Positions 1 to 5,443 of a DNA stretch of 5,443 bases are shown one piece after another (positions within the stretch are counted from its first letter, which is position 1; each line of letters begins with the position of its first letter). The DNA comes from JBBTWV01 sp038062615 (GTDB lineage Bacteria; Patescibacteriota; Gracilibacteria; UBA1369; UM-FILTER-53-11), in the NCBI GenBank assembly GCA_038062615.1, contig JBBTWV010000075.1:1-5443 (forward strand), read 5' to 3'. The notes under the pieces are model-generated. The model was not told where the DNA came from and searched no databases. It saw nothing but the letters and a program-made list of their open reading frames with translations. A program made the translations under genes and the position numbers.

Positions 1-118
1 CAAACTACATCCAATCACTTCAGACAAGCTGTCTTAAGAAAGGGGTACTTGCCAACCTGAAGTTGCAGAAAAATCCCCAGAAGACATCCGAAATCGGATT
101 CTGGAGATTCTTGAAGCA
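1..118 (+). pseudogene. Possible upstream part of the coiled-coil gene, in two reading frames
   Basis: Frame 1 is open from the window edge to a TGA at 58-60 and ends with the residues HFRQAVLRKGYLPT. Frame 2, the frame of the coiled-coil gene that follows, is blocked by TAA at 35-37, then reads through from 38 with protein-like, helix-forming sequence (EKSPEDIRNRILEILEAL) directly into the TTG at 119. No ATG, GTG or TTG lies in frame 2 between 38 and 118. The simplest reading is one gene whose frame changes by +1 somewhere around 38-60, through a sequencing or assembly error, a true frameshift mutation, or programmed shifting at the TGA. The alternative is an unrelated upstream gene ending at 60 that overlaps a second gene with a non-standard start. 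I cannot choose between these from one sequence. Confidence 0.4.
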
Positions 119-1066
119 TTGGGTGAATATTCTAGCTACGACTCTTCGGGTAGTCATACAACGGTAAGAGGTAGTGCAAAAGAACGATATAAATCTGAAC
201 TTCAAAAAATAAGGCTCGGGCCGTTTTCCATGCTTGTCACGGAGATTATTACATTTATTGATGATTTTTTTGGTGATTATTTACGATACCTAGAAAAACT
301 AAGCAAATTTAAAACTGCGGCCTTGGCCATAGAAATTTCAAACGGAGACCCACAAGCGGGACCCACTTCGCGTCCTCATAATCCCGTTCTCAGTGAATTA
401 GTAGGTGATATGACTTACATTTTTTCCGAAAGATTAGAAGAAGTCATTGACGAGCGTTTAAAAGCCCAAGGAGTTGACGGAGCCGCTATACAAGTAATGA
501 TTGCCGAACAGGCAACGTTAAGAATAAGCGTTGAAAGACTCACTGCAGAACGAAACACTCTTCAAAAAGATTTAGCCGCTCGTAATGAAAGGCTTGGACT
601 GAGTGAAGAGGAATTACGAATACGCGATCAAAAAATCCAGGAATTGCAAAAATTAAATGGAGAACTTGCCGCCCATCTGGAGAGAATTCTCTGGCTCTAT
701 GATGATCTCAAGAGAAAAGAGACTTCCACGCGCAGTGCGCCTGGTTCTGAGCAGCCTCAAGTTATGATTTTAAGCGGACCATTATCTACCATTGGTATGA
801 CCGCAGAGGAAGTTACCACATTACGGGAAAGATTTTCTGATGATGCAATATTCAGAAAAAATCTCACGAGAGCGGCTATGGTGAGGGTTCATCCTGATTT
901 CATAAGTGCGACGCTTGACTCCATACATGACCCCTACTTAAAGCAGCAAATAAAATTTCTTCAAGACGAACGGTTTAAAAATATTGAAAATGCTGTGGAT
1001 GAAATCATAGCGCAGTTAAGCGCTGGAAAACTGGAAAATAAATGGATGCATAAAAAAGTGAAATAA
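119..1066 (+). CDS. Coiled-coil protein with a C-terminal J-domain-like segment, function unknown
   Basis: I do not recognise this 315-residue protein as a named family. It has no signal peptide or clear membrane helix, so it is probably cytoplasmic. Residues 25-75 and 85-120 look helical. Residues about 125-200 form a heptad-like, Glu/Arg/Leu-rich coiled coil. A short Ser/Pro/Gly linker follows (about 202-220), then a helical C-terminal domain. That domain has an HPD tripeptide at 258-260, preceded by a basic helix (RKNLTRAAMVRV) and followed by RFKNIENAVDEI at 285-296. This order resembles helix II, the HPD loop and the F-x-x-I-x-x-A end of helix III in DnaJ J domains, although the spacing after HPD is about ten residues longer than usual. 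The start is the first available codon, a TTG with GGAG 12 bases upstream; coding-like sequence extends further upstream, so the true N terminus is probably longer. A role as an Hsp70 co-chaperone or adaptor is inference only. Confidence 0.72.
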   Translation: MGEYSSYDSSGSHTTVRGSAKERYKSELQKIRLGPFSMLVTEIITFIDDFFGDYLRYLEKLSKFKTAALAIEISNGDPQAGPTSRPHNPVLSELVGDMTYIFSERLEEVIDERLKAQGVDGAAIQVMIAEQATLRISVERLTAERNTLQKDLAARNERLGLSEEELRIRDQKIQELQKLNGELAAHLERILWLYDDLKRKETSTRSAPGSEQPQVMILSGPLSTIGMTAEEVTTLRERFSDDAIFRKNLTRAAMVRVHPDFISATLDSIHDPYLKQQIKFLQDERFKNIENAVDEIIAQLSAGKLENKWMHKKVK

Positions 1067-1086
1067 CCACAAGTTTGCCAGTAGAT

Positions 1087-1103
1087 TGCGCCATTTTGGC
1101 GCA
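1087..1103 (+). terminator. Short perfect hairpin after the coiled-coil gene
   Basis: TGCGCCA at 1087-1093 pairs perfectly with TGGCGCA at 1097-1103 across a TTT loop, 20 bases after the stop codon. The position suits a transcription terminator, but the bases after it (TTCATGGTTT) are not a real T-tract, so it could equally be an RNA 3'-end stabiliser or just a palindromic repeat. Confidence 0.45.
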
Positions 1104-1113
1104 TTCATGGTTT

Positions 1114-1228
1114 AGCCTCACTACGGCTCGGCTTGGTGGGTGCGTCCTTCGGACGCTCTATTTGCTTAGCCTCCTCGCCGCCTGCTCGGTTTGATGTCTT
1201 AACATCATCGCTGAGGCTCGGCTTGGTG
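1114..1228 (+). repeat. Nested repeat and hairpin cluster in the spacer
   Basis: GGCTCGGCTTGGTG occurs exactly twice, at 1125-1138 and 1215-1228. AGCCTCA at 1114-1120 is the inverted complement of TGAGGCT at 1212-1218. Between them lie two further hairpins: GCGTCC/GGACGC (1142-1147 and 1151-1156, loop TTC) and TGATGT/ACATCA (1192-1197 and 1202-1207, loop CTTA). A weaker relative of the repeat starts at 1168 (AGCCTCCTCGCC). Open reading frames crossing this stretch have no protein-like character. It could be a dispersed intergenic repeat or a small structured RNA with a closing stem and two arms; nothing here separates the two. Confidence 0.55.
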
Positions 1229-1323
1229 TTAGAAATTTTTCATTTATTTTTCATAAAAAGTTTAAAGAAATTTCATTTTTGTTTGGTAAGTTTGGTGAAC
1301 ATTTATCAACTAACTCAACTCCT

Positions 1324-3510
1324 ATGCAAAAGAAAAATCCCACAACTCACCTGCTCGCTATTCTTACTCTTGCTTCTCTTCTCGCGAATCCCTTTATGGT
1401 TTTGGCGCAAACTGCCACGTTACCTTCCATCATTATTACAGAAATTGCGGCCGCGGAGCCCAGCGATACCGAGTGGATTGAGATTCACAACAATAGCCGT
1501 GCGCCGGTAGACATGACAGGCTATAAATTTTTTGAGGAAAAAACCAATCACGGGCTTTCCGTTTTTCGGGGTGATTTTATTTTAGATGCCGAAGAGTATG
1601 CCATAATTGCCAATAAAGCTGACCTTGTTGCACAAAAATATCCTGCATATGCAGGAACTATTTTGGATTCCAGCTGGGTAAGTTTAAAACAAGATGGAGA
1701 AGAGATTGGGCTTAAGGATGCGGCTGGAAATTTAGCAGAAGTTTTTACCTATCCCGCATGGACGGGTTCTGTTTCGCTAGAGAGAAAAAAATTAGAAGAA
1801 GAAGCAAATCTTGCTTCCAACTGGGCTATGAGCGAGTCTTCCCATTCCTTGGGGCAAAAACGGCAGGAAGCTCTGCCTGCTGCGGCCATTTCATTATTAG
1901 AGGAAGAGGACGTTGGCACTTCTACGGCAGCAGTAGAACAGGAAATAGACGCGCAGGATGCAAATTCTTTGGCACTGGTGGCAGTGGCTCCTCCCCCGCC
2001 GCCGGCTCCTTCATTCTCACCGGTGCCTTCATTTGCATTTACCCACAACACTGCACCTCAGCCTATAATTACGGTGCAAAGTGGCGCACTTACGGCTTAT
2101 GGTCAAACCACCGTTAATTTTTCCGGCACAATGTCCTACGATCCCAATGGCGATGCTCTTACTTTTCTTTGGGATATGGGCGACGGGACAAGATCTCAAA
2201 GCGCCAATCCGGCAGCTCACAAATATGCCAAGCCCGGCAATTACACCGTGACCTTAACGATTACGGATACTTTTGGAACAAGCGGAATTGCCAAGGAAAA
2301 AATTCAAGTATTTGAGAAGACAGAAGCAGCCGCGACAAAAGAGACTGGTGCAAAAGCAGAAACGCAAAAATCGGAAACCAAAACTGAACCGAAAATTGAA
2401 AAAACCGTTTTGCAGAGCAGCTCCAAATCGGAAGCCGCATCAAATTCAAGTGCTAAAACCGAGTTGTCTTTTATTCCACCGCTTCAGCTGAACCCTCAAA
2501 CGTTGCAACTGCAAGGTTATTTTGTATTCATTCCCTATGGAGATACGCCAAAAATAAAAATGCCAAAACAAGCGGCTATAAAAAAAATAAAAACGCCCAA
2601 AGCCTCAGGCGTCAAAAAAGAATCTGCCAAATCGCCTCAAATAAGTAATGGCGATCTTTCCGCAGATATAAAAATTTCAGAAATTTTTCCTAACCCCGCC
2701 GAGAACCAAGAAGAATGGATTGAGCTTATGAATGGAGGTACAGAATCAGTAAACTTAGGGAACTGGGGCCTGTCCGATGGTGGAAAAACCTCCCCGTTTA
2801 GGATTCCTGATTCCATCGTTTTGGAACCAGGAATGTATGCCGCTTTCCCAAAATCACTCACTCACATTGCCCTCAATAATGATCGCGACGAAGTCATACT
2901 TACCGATTTTCAAGGTAACATTATGGATCGCATAAACTATGATACGCCCAAAAAGGGAAGCTCCTACGCGCTTATTTCAAGTGCCTGGGAATGGACCGAT
3001 ACGCCCACGCCCGGGAGCCAAAATCCTGTATTCGAAAAAATGGAAGGAACCGTAGGAGAGCTCATTCAATCTGCCGATGCGGATTCATCGGCATTTCAAA
3101 TAATGCTTTCGGATGGCTCATCAAAGAATATTCAATTTGCCAAAGAAACGCTGGATCCGCTTATGGCGGACATCCTTATGGCTCCAGGAACGCGCATGAG
3201 CGTACAAGCTGCGGCGCAAAGCGATGGAAATTATCTCCTCAAAAAAATTGAAGATGTCTCACCTGCTGCAGCAAATTCAGAAAAAAATATTGGGAGCTGG
3301 TGGATGATCGCCGCTGCGGGAGCTAGTTTATTGGGAGGTGCCATCTTTTTCTTGGCGCGAAAATTCTTGCGAAAATCTCAAGAGAATTCCAGCGGCGAAA
3401 AAAAAGTTGCCCCGACGTCGCGCCGTGGCATTTATCCAGTAGCCTCGCCACGGCTCGGCCAAAAAGATAATTTTTCCTATCGCGCTCCGCCCGACGAAAA
3501 TTGGCTTTAG
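1324..3510 (+). CDS. Exported lamin-tail/PKD domain protein with C-terminal membrane anchor
   Basis: This is a 728-residue envelope protein. I chose ATG 1324 over the in-frame TTG at 1279 because it begins a good signal peptide: basic MQKK, hydrophobic core at about 10-27, likely cleavage after VLA (residue 28). Domains in order: lamin-tail domain at about 33-160 (IIITEI, EWIEIHN, a conserved start of this fold); Pro-rich linker at about 222-236; PKD domain at about 247-330 (SYDPNGDALTFLWDMGDGT, then NYTVTLTITD); Lys/Glu/Ala/Ser linker at about 331-440; second lamin-tail domain at about 447-565 (ISEIFPNP, EEWIEL, ending PTPGSQN); a small beta-rich, perhaps OB-like domain at about 570-645; transmembrane helix at about 659-679; basic, Pro-containing cytoplasmic tail. 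Lamin-tail and PKD domains are beta-sandwich modules common in surface and secreted proteins, so attachment or surface structure is likely but inferred. No catalytic motif is seen. No Shine-Dalgarno sequence precedes the ATG. Confidence 0.85.
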   Translation: MQKKNPTTHLLAILTLASLLANPFMVLAQTATLPSIIITEIAAAEPSDTEWIEIHNNSRAPVDMTGYKFFEEKTNHGLSVFRGDFILDAEEYAIIANKADLVAQKYPAYAGTILDSSWVSLKQDGEEIGLKDAAGNLAEVFTYPAWTGSVSLERKKLEEEANLASNWAMSESSHSLGQKRQEALPAAAISLLEEEDVGTSTAAVEQEIDAQDANSLALVAVAPPPPPAPSFSPVPSFAFTHNTAPQPIITVQSGALTAYGQTTVNFSGTMSYDPNGDALTFLWDMGDGTRSQSANPAAHKYAKPGNYTVTLTITDTFGTSGIAKEKIQVFEKTEAAATKETGAKAETQKSETKTEPKIEKTVLQSSSKSEAASNSSAKTELSFIPPLQLNPQTLQLQGYFVFIPYGDTPKIKMPKQAAIKKIKTPKASGVKKESAKSPQISNGDLSADIKISEIFPNPAENQEEWIELMNGGTESVNLGNWGLSDGGKTSPFRIPDSIVLEPGMYAAFPKSLTHIALNNDRDEVILTDFQGNIMDRINYDTPKKGSSYALISSAWEWTDTPTPGSQNPVFEKMEGTVGELIQSADADSSAFQIMLSDGSSKNIQFAKETLDPLMADILMAPGTRMSVQAAAQSDGNYLLKKIEDVSPAAANSEKNIGSWWMIAAAGASLLGGAIFFLARKFLRKSQENSSGEKKVAPTSRRGIYPVASPRLGQKDNFSYRAPPDENWL
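3422..3459 (+). repeat. Repeat copy inside the 3' end of the lamin-tail gene
   Basis: AGCCTCGCCACGGCTCGGC at 3441-3459 matches AGCCTCACTACGGCTCGGC at 1114-1132 at 17 of 19 bases. It is also half of a local hairpin: GCCGTGGC at 3422-3429 is the exact inverted complement of GCCACGGC at 3447-3454. It lies in frame and encodes part of the protein's cytoplasmic tail (VASPRLGQ). Confidence 0.55.
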
Positions 3511-3582
3511 GAACTCCCTCAAAACTCCATTTCTACTGCAATTTTAAATTTTTGAGCGAAAGCAAGTTTTGCGGGAGTTCCT
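3509..3582. terminator. Inverted repeat filling the gap between convergent stop codons
   Basis: Bases 3509-3526 (AGGAACTCCCTCAAAACT) and 3565-3582 (AGTTTTGCGGGAGTTCCT) are inverted complements at 17 of 18 positions, with one T/C mismatch and a 38-base loop. The left arm starts inside the TAG of the lamin-tail gene (3508-3510) and the right arm ends on the first base of the complement of the nuclease gene's TAA (3582-3584). Its placement between convergent genes fits a bidirectional terminator. The long loop and lack of a clean T-tract on either side are atypical, so a miniature inverted-repeat element is an alternative. Confidence 0.55.
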
Positions 3583-4127
3583 TAAATATTTTCTGCATCG
3601 CTTCCCCCAGAGGCTTGCTCGCGCTCGCGGGCTTTCTCTAAAAGGTTTTTCATTTTTTTAAAATCCTCTTCGGTCATTTGGCGTTTTTCTTGCCGCAGAG
3701 CCATTTCCGGGAAAGGATTTTCCTGCCCAGCGGTGAGCATCACCTCCTTGGCTACCAAAATAGGAACCTTGGCCTCCAGCGCCAAGGCAATGGCATCGCT
3801 TGGCCTGGCATCCACCGCCACAATGTTCCCTTGAATTTCGATGGACAAAGAAGCGTAATATGTATGACGTTTCACCCGATCCACGACGGCCCGAAGAAGC
3901 TTCCCGCCAAGGGATTCAATCATCCGAATAATGAGCGCATGCGTCAGCGGACGCGGCGATTTCATGTGGTTGAGCGCCATCGAAATAGCCCGTGCCTCAT
4001 TATCCCCAATCCAAATGGGAAGCAGACGGTTTGAAGAGCGATCATGCAGGACGACGATGGGATTGGCGCTTGCCTGATCCTCCACCAGAGCCACGATATC
4101 TACGGGAATAAGTTCGCAGTGCGCCAT
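3582..4127 (-). CDS. DUF151 bifunctional nuclease family protein
   Basis: This 181-residue protein belongs to the DUF151/BFN family, whose studied members have been reported to act on both DNA and RNA; the cellular role in bacteria is poorly known. Visible family motifs are LPIWIG at 36-41 followed by the Glu/Ala/Ile helix (NEARAISMAL), PRPLTH at 58-63, and the signature DARPSDAIALAL at 105-116, then PILVAKEV. The core spans about 5-132. The remaining 50 residues are a charged helical tail (MTEEDFKKMKNLLEKARERE), comparable to the C-terminal extension seen in many relatives. There is no signal peptide, so it should be cytoplasmic. The ATG lies 15 bases after the stop codon of the membrane-protein gene, so the two are very likely cotranscribed. 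The gap has no Shine-Dalgarno sequence (CTTCTTTCTTT), so translation may depend on coupling. Confidence 0.94.
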   Translation of the reverse strand: MAHCELIPVDIVALVEDQASANPIVVLHDRSSNRLLPIWIGDNEARAISMALNHMKSPRPLTHALIIRMIESLGGKLLRAVVDRVKRHTYYASLSIEIQGNIVAVDARPSDAIALALEAKVPILVAKEVMLTAGQENPFPEMALRQEKRQMTEEDFKKMKNLLEKAREREQASGGSDAENI

Positions 4128-4142
4128 AAAGAAAGAAGTGTT

Positions 4143-4661
4143 TTAGAAAGGCGGTGGGTAGAGAGTTCCTACTTTGCGTGTCATGATGTACGCATAAAGA
4201 TAACTTCTTAAAAATATTCCTGCCAAACCCACCACAAATGCCATTACGCCAAAGTAAAAAGGATAGGCATTAAATCCTAAAAATCCGATGAGAGAAATCA
4301 CCAAAGAAGGGTAAAACATGAGCGCAAAAAAGTTTTTAAGACGCCCTTGTAAAAATTGGCGGTTCCATTTTTGGAGCTGCCCGTAAAATTTAGAAATCAA
4401 GAAACCTATAACGGCGCCAAAAACAGCGGCCCATACGGCGTTTCTTACAAATAAACCAAAAGGAATGTTACTCAGAGGACCATATTCGTCAAAACCGCTT
4501 AAATCGTTAGCCAATTCGCTCACAAATATTTGCGCACCAATATAGACCAAGATGGCTTCCACCAAGTTACCAAGGACGTTGCCAATGGCACTCCATTTGA
4601 GCGTTTCGGAAGCGCGAGGGTCTAGATCAAGCGAAGGTTTGGATGGGAGAGGTGTCTCCAT
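4143..4661 (-). CDS. Small four-helix membrane protein, function unknown
   Basis: I do not recognise this 172-residue protein. It has a short polar N terminus rich in Pro, Ser and Asp, then four predicted membrane helices at about 25-47, 73-92, 111-130 and 133-157. A loop of about 25 residues between helices 1 and 2 is acidic (ELANDLSGFDEYGP), while the loop between helices 2 and 3 is basic (KFYGQLQKWNRQFLQGRLK). By the positive-inside rule, helices 2-3 face the cytoplasm at the basic loop and the acidic loop is outside. The C terminus is TLYPPPF. No catalytic or transporter motif is visible. It is the promoter-proximal gene of a two-gene operon with the DUF151 nuclease and is divergent from murJ. 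The ATG has no Shine-Dalgarno sequence (upstream TTTTTAATTATCATTT). Confidence 0.82.
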   Translation of the reverse strand: METPLPSKPSLDLDPRASETLKWSAIGNVLGNLVEAILVYIGAQIFVSELANDLSGFDEYGPLSNIPFGLFVRNAVWAAVFGAVIGFLISKFYGQLQKWNRQFLQGRLKNFFALMFYPSLVISLIGFLGFNAYPFYFGVMAFVVGLAGIFLRSYLYAYIMTRKVGTLYPPPF

Positions 4662-4677
4662 AAATGATAATTAAAAA

Positions 4678-4705
4678 TTGATAACAGAAGTATATCCATT
4701 ATACT
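4678..4705 (+). promoter_or_regulatory. Predicted sigma-70-type promoter of murJ
   Basis: TTGATA at 4678-4683 (five of six to TTGACA) and TATACT at 4700-4705 (five of six to TATAAT) are 16 bases apart. Transcription would start six to eight bases downstream, at about 4711-4713, which coincides with the GTG start codon of murJ at 4712. The mRNA would then be leaderless, which agrees with the absence of a Shine-Dalgarno sequence. Confidence 0.6.
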
Positions 4706-4728
4706 CATGGCGTGTACAAACGTATCAA
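4698..4728 (-). promoter_or_regulatory. Predicted divergent promoter of the membrane protein-nuclease operon
   Basis: On the minus strand a perfect TATAAT occupies 4703-4698, and TTGATA occupies 4728-4723, with a rather long 19-base spacer. The predicted transcript would begin near 4691, leaving a leader of about 30 bases before the ATG at 4661. The -10 box overlaps the murJ -10 box on the opposite strand, and the -35 box lies inside the first codons of murJ. Confidence 0.5.
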
Positions 4729-5443
4729 AAACCTCCTTGCCAACAGGTTGGCCACGGGAGCGTCCATTCTTACCATTACCACTTTTTTGAGCTACCTGAC
4801 GGGCTTACTGCGCGATAGAATTTTCTCGCGAACGTTTGGTGCCGGCCATGAACTTGATCTTTACAACACGTCTTTTATCGTGCCTGATCTCCTTTTAAAC
4901 ATTCTTGTTTCCAGCGCTCTTTCGGCGGCGTTCATTCCGATTTTTACAGACCTTTCGGCCCGCGGGGCCCGCGAAAAAGCCAATGAACTGGCCAATACGG
5001 TGTTACATGGTGCCATACTCGTGATTTTTTTGGCAGCGGTTGTGGCAGCCATTTTTATGCCCTGGCTGTCTGCAAAAATCGCACCGGGATTTAGTGACGG
5101 AGAGCGACAGACGCTTATTTCTTTAAGCCGACTCATGCTGATTTCTCCGCTGATCATTGCGCTTTCCAGCGGACTTGGTGCCATGCTCGTGAGTTTTAAA
5201 AAATTTCTTCCGTACGGACTCTCCCCTATTTTTTATAATTTTGGAATTATTGGCGGAGCGCTTACGGCTCCGTGGCTTGGCGTGTACGGACTCGTTTTAG
5301 GAACGCTGGTTGGAGCTTTGCTGCACCTGCTCCCGCGGCTTGTCTCCATGCGTTATACCACCTACAGATATGCCAGGCAGTGGCGATTTAAAGATGCTCA
5401 TTTTTTGAAAGTGATTAAACTCATGATTCCTAAAATGATTGGG
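4712..5443 (+). CDS. murJ: MurJ lipid II flippase, N-terminal 244 residues, cut by window end
   Basis: MurJ (MviN family) moves lipid II across the cytoplasmic membrane for peptidoglycan synthesis. The visible 244 residues hold about seven hydrophobic helices of the usual 14. They align without gaps to the N terminus of E. coli MurJ through GLLRD (31-35), FGAG (42-45), the Asp at 49, PDLL (58-61) and AFIPIF (73-78). APGF at 124-127 and the FxPxxxNxxxIxG-like stretch (SPIFYNFGIIGG, 171-182) are also family features. GTG at 4712 is the only usable start that gives a normal MurJ N terminus; the ATG at 4707 is out of frame. The frame is open to the window edge. Residues matching E. coli Arg24 and Asp39 are kept (Arg34, Asp49), while those matching Arg18 and Arg52 are Tyr28 and Leu62. 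The gene is transcribed divergently from the membrane protein-nuclease operon. Confidence 0.95.
   Translation, partial: MYKRIKNLLANRLATGASILTITTFLSYLTGLLRDRIFSRTFGAGHELDLYNTSFIVPDLLLNILVSSALSAAFIPIFTDLSARGAREKANELANTVLHGAILVIFLAAVVAAIFMPWLSAKIAPGFSDGERQTLISLSRLMLISPLIIALSSGLGAMLVSFKKFLPYGLSPIFYNFGIIGGALTAPWLGVYGLVLGTLVGALLHLLPRLVSMRYTTYRYARQWRFKDAHFLKVIKLMIPKMIG

Noticed and set aside
58..60. TGA recoded as glycine, as in Gracilibacteria/Absconditabacteria
   Set aside because: Reading on past this TGA in frame 1 gives more TGA codons and then a TAG within about 80 bases, and no recognised gene in the window has an internal TGA.
1087..1228. CRISPR array
   Set aside because: The repeats are few, unevenly spaced and not separated by unique spacers of constant length; no cas gene is present.
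1133..1510. 125-codon open frame on the + strand, overlapping the start of the lamin-tail gene
   Set aside because: It begins in the repeat-rich spacer and then runs out of frame over the signal peptide and first lamin-tail domain; its sequence is low-complexity and not protein-like.
1749..2051. Minus-strand open frame opposite the lamin-tail gene
   Set aside because: Its Ser/Ala/Gly-rich sequence is the antisense shadow of the Pro- and Glu-rich coding region, with no domain of its own.
3678..4034. 118-codon + strand frame opposite the nuclease gene
   Set aside because: The minus-strand gene in this interval has unmistakable DUF151 motifs, so this frame is a shadow.
4707..4709. ATG just upstream of murJ as its start codon
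   Set aside because: It is out of frame with MurJ; GTG 4712 is in frame and gives a normal family N terminus.
4951..4976. GC-rich near-palindrome (GGCCCGCGGGGCC) within murJ
   Set aside because: It is not an exact palindrome and is explained by Ala/Arg/Gly codons in a normal loop of MurJ.
4861..5184. 107-codon minus-strand frame within murJ
   Set aside because: The + strand encodes clear MurJ sequence over the whole interval.

Overview
The window looks like chromosomal DNA of a Patescibacteria (Candidate Phyla Radiation) bacterium. The reasons are protein content and style rather than any marker gene: a secreted, membrane-anchored lamin-tail/PKD protein, a DUF151 'bifunctional nuclease', a MurJ with an unusual cavity sequence, an orphan coiled-coil protein, and start codons without Shine-Dalgarno sequences. 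The standard bacterial code fits every gene; no gene reads through UGA. A finer taxonomic placement cannot be made from this sequence.

Layout, left to right. (1) 1-1066, + strand: a predicted soluble coiled-coil protein with a C-terminal segment resembling a J domain (HPD tripeptide). Its 5' end is problematic: protein-like sequence continues upstream of the first usable start codon, and the reading frame changes near position 35-60, so the gene is shifted, broken or mis-assembled there. (2) 1067-1323: a non-coding spacer with three short hairpins, a 14-base direct repeat and a 7-bp outer inverted repeat. (3) 1324-3510, + strand: a 728-residue exported protein with the order signal peptide, lamin-tail domain, PKD domain, charged linker, second lamin-tail domain, small beta-rich domain, transmembrane anchor and short basic tail. 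Its 3' end carries a near copy of a repeat found in the preceding spacer. (4) 3509-3582: an 18-bp-arm inverted repeat that exactly fills the space between two convergent stop codons. (5) 4661-3582, - strand: a two-gene operon of a four-helix membrane protein of unknown function followed, 15 bases on, by a DUF151 nuclease-family protein. (6) 4662-4711: a compact divergent promoter region in which the two -10 boxes overlap. (7) 4712 to the window end, + strand: the first 244 codons of murJ, the lipid II flippase, probably translated from a leaderless mRNA starting at its GTG codon.

The genes do not form one obvious pathway. MurJ serves peptidoglycan export, the lamin-tail protein is a cell-surface or adhesion candidate, and the nuclease-family protein with its membrane partner may be co-regulated with murJ through the shared divergent promoter. 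No tRNA, rRNA, CRISPR array, insertion sequence or recognised defence system is visible. The least explained items are the J-like coiled-coil protein and the small repeat elements.
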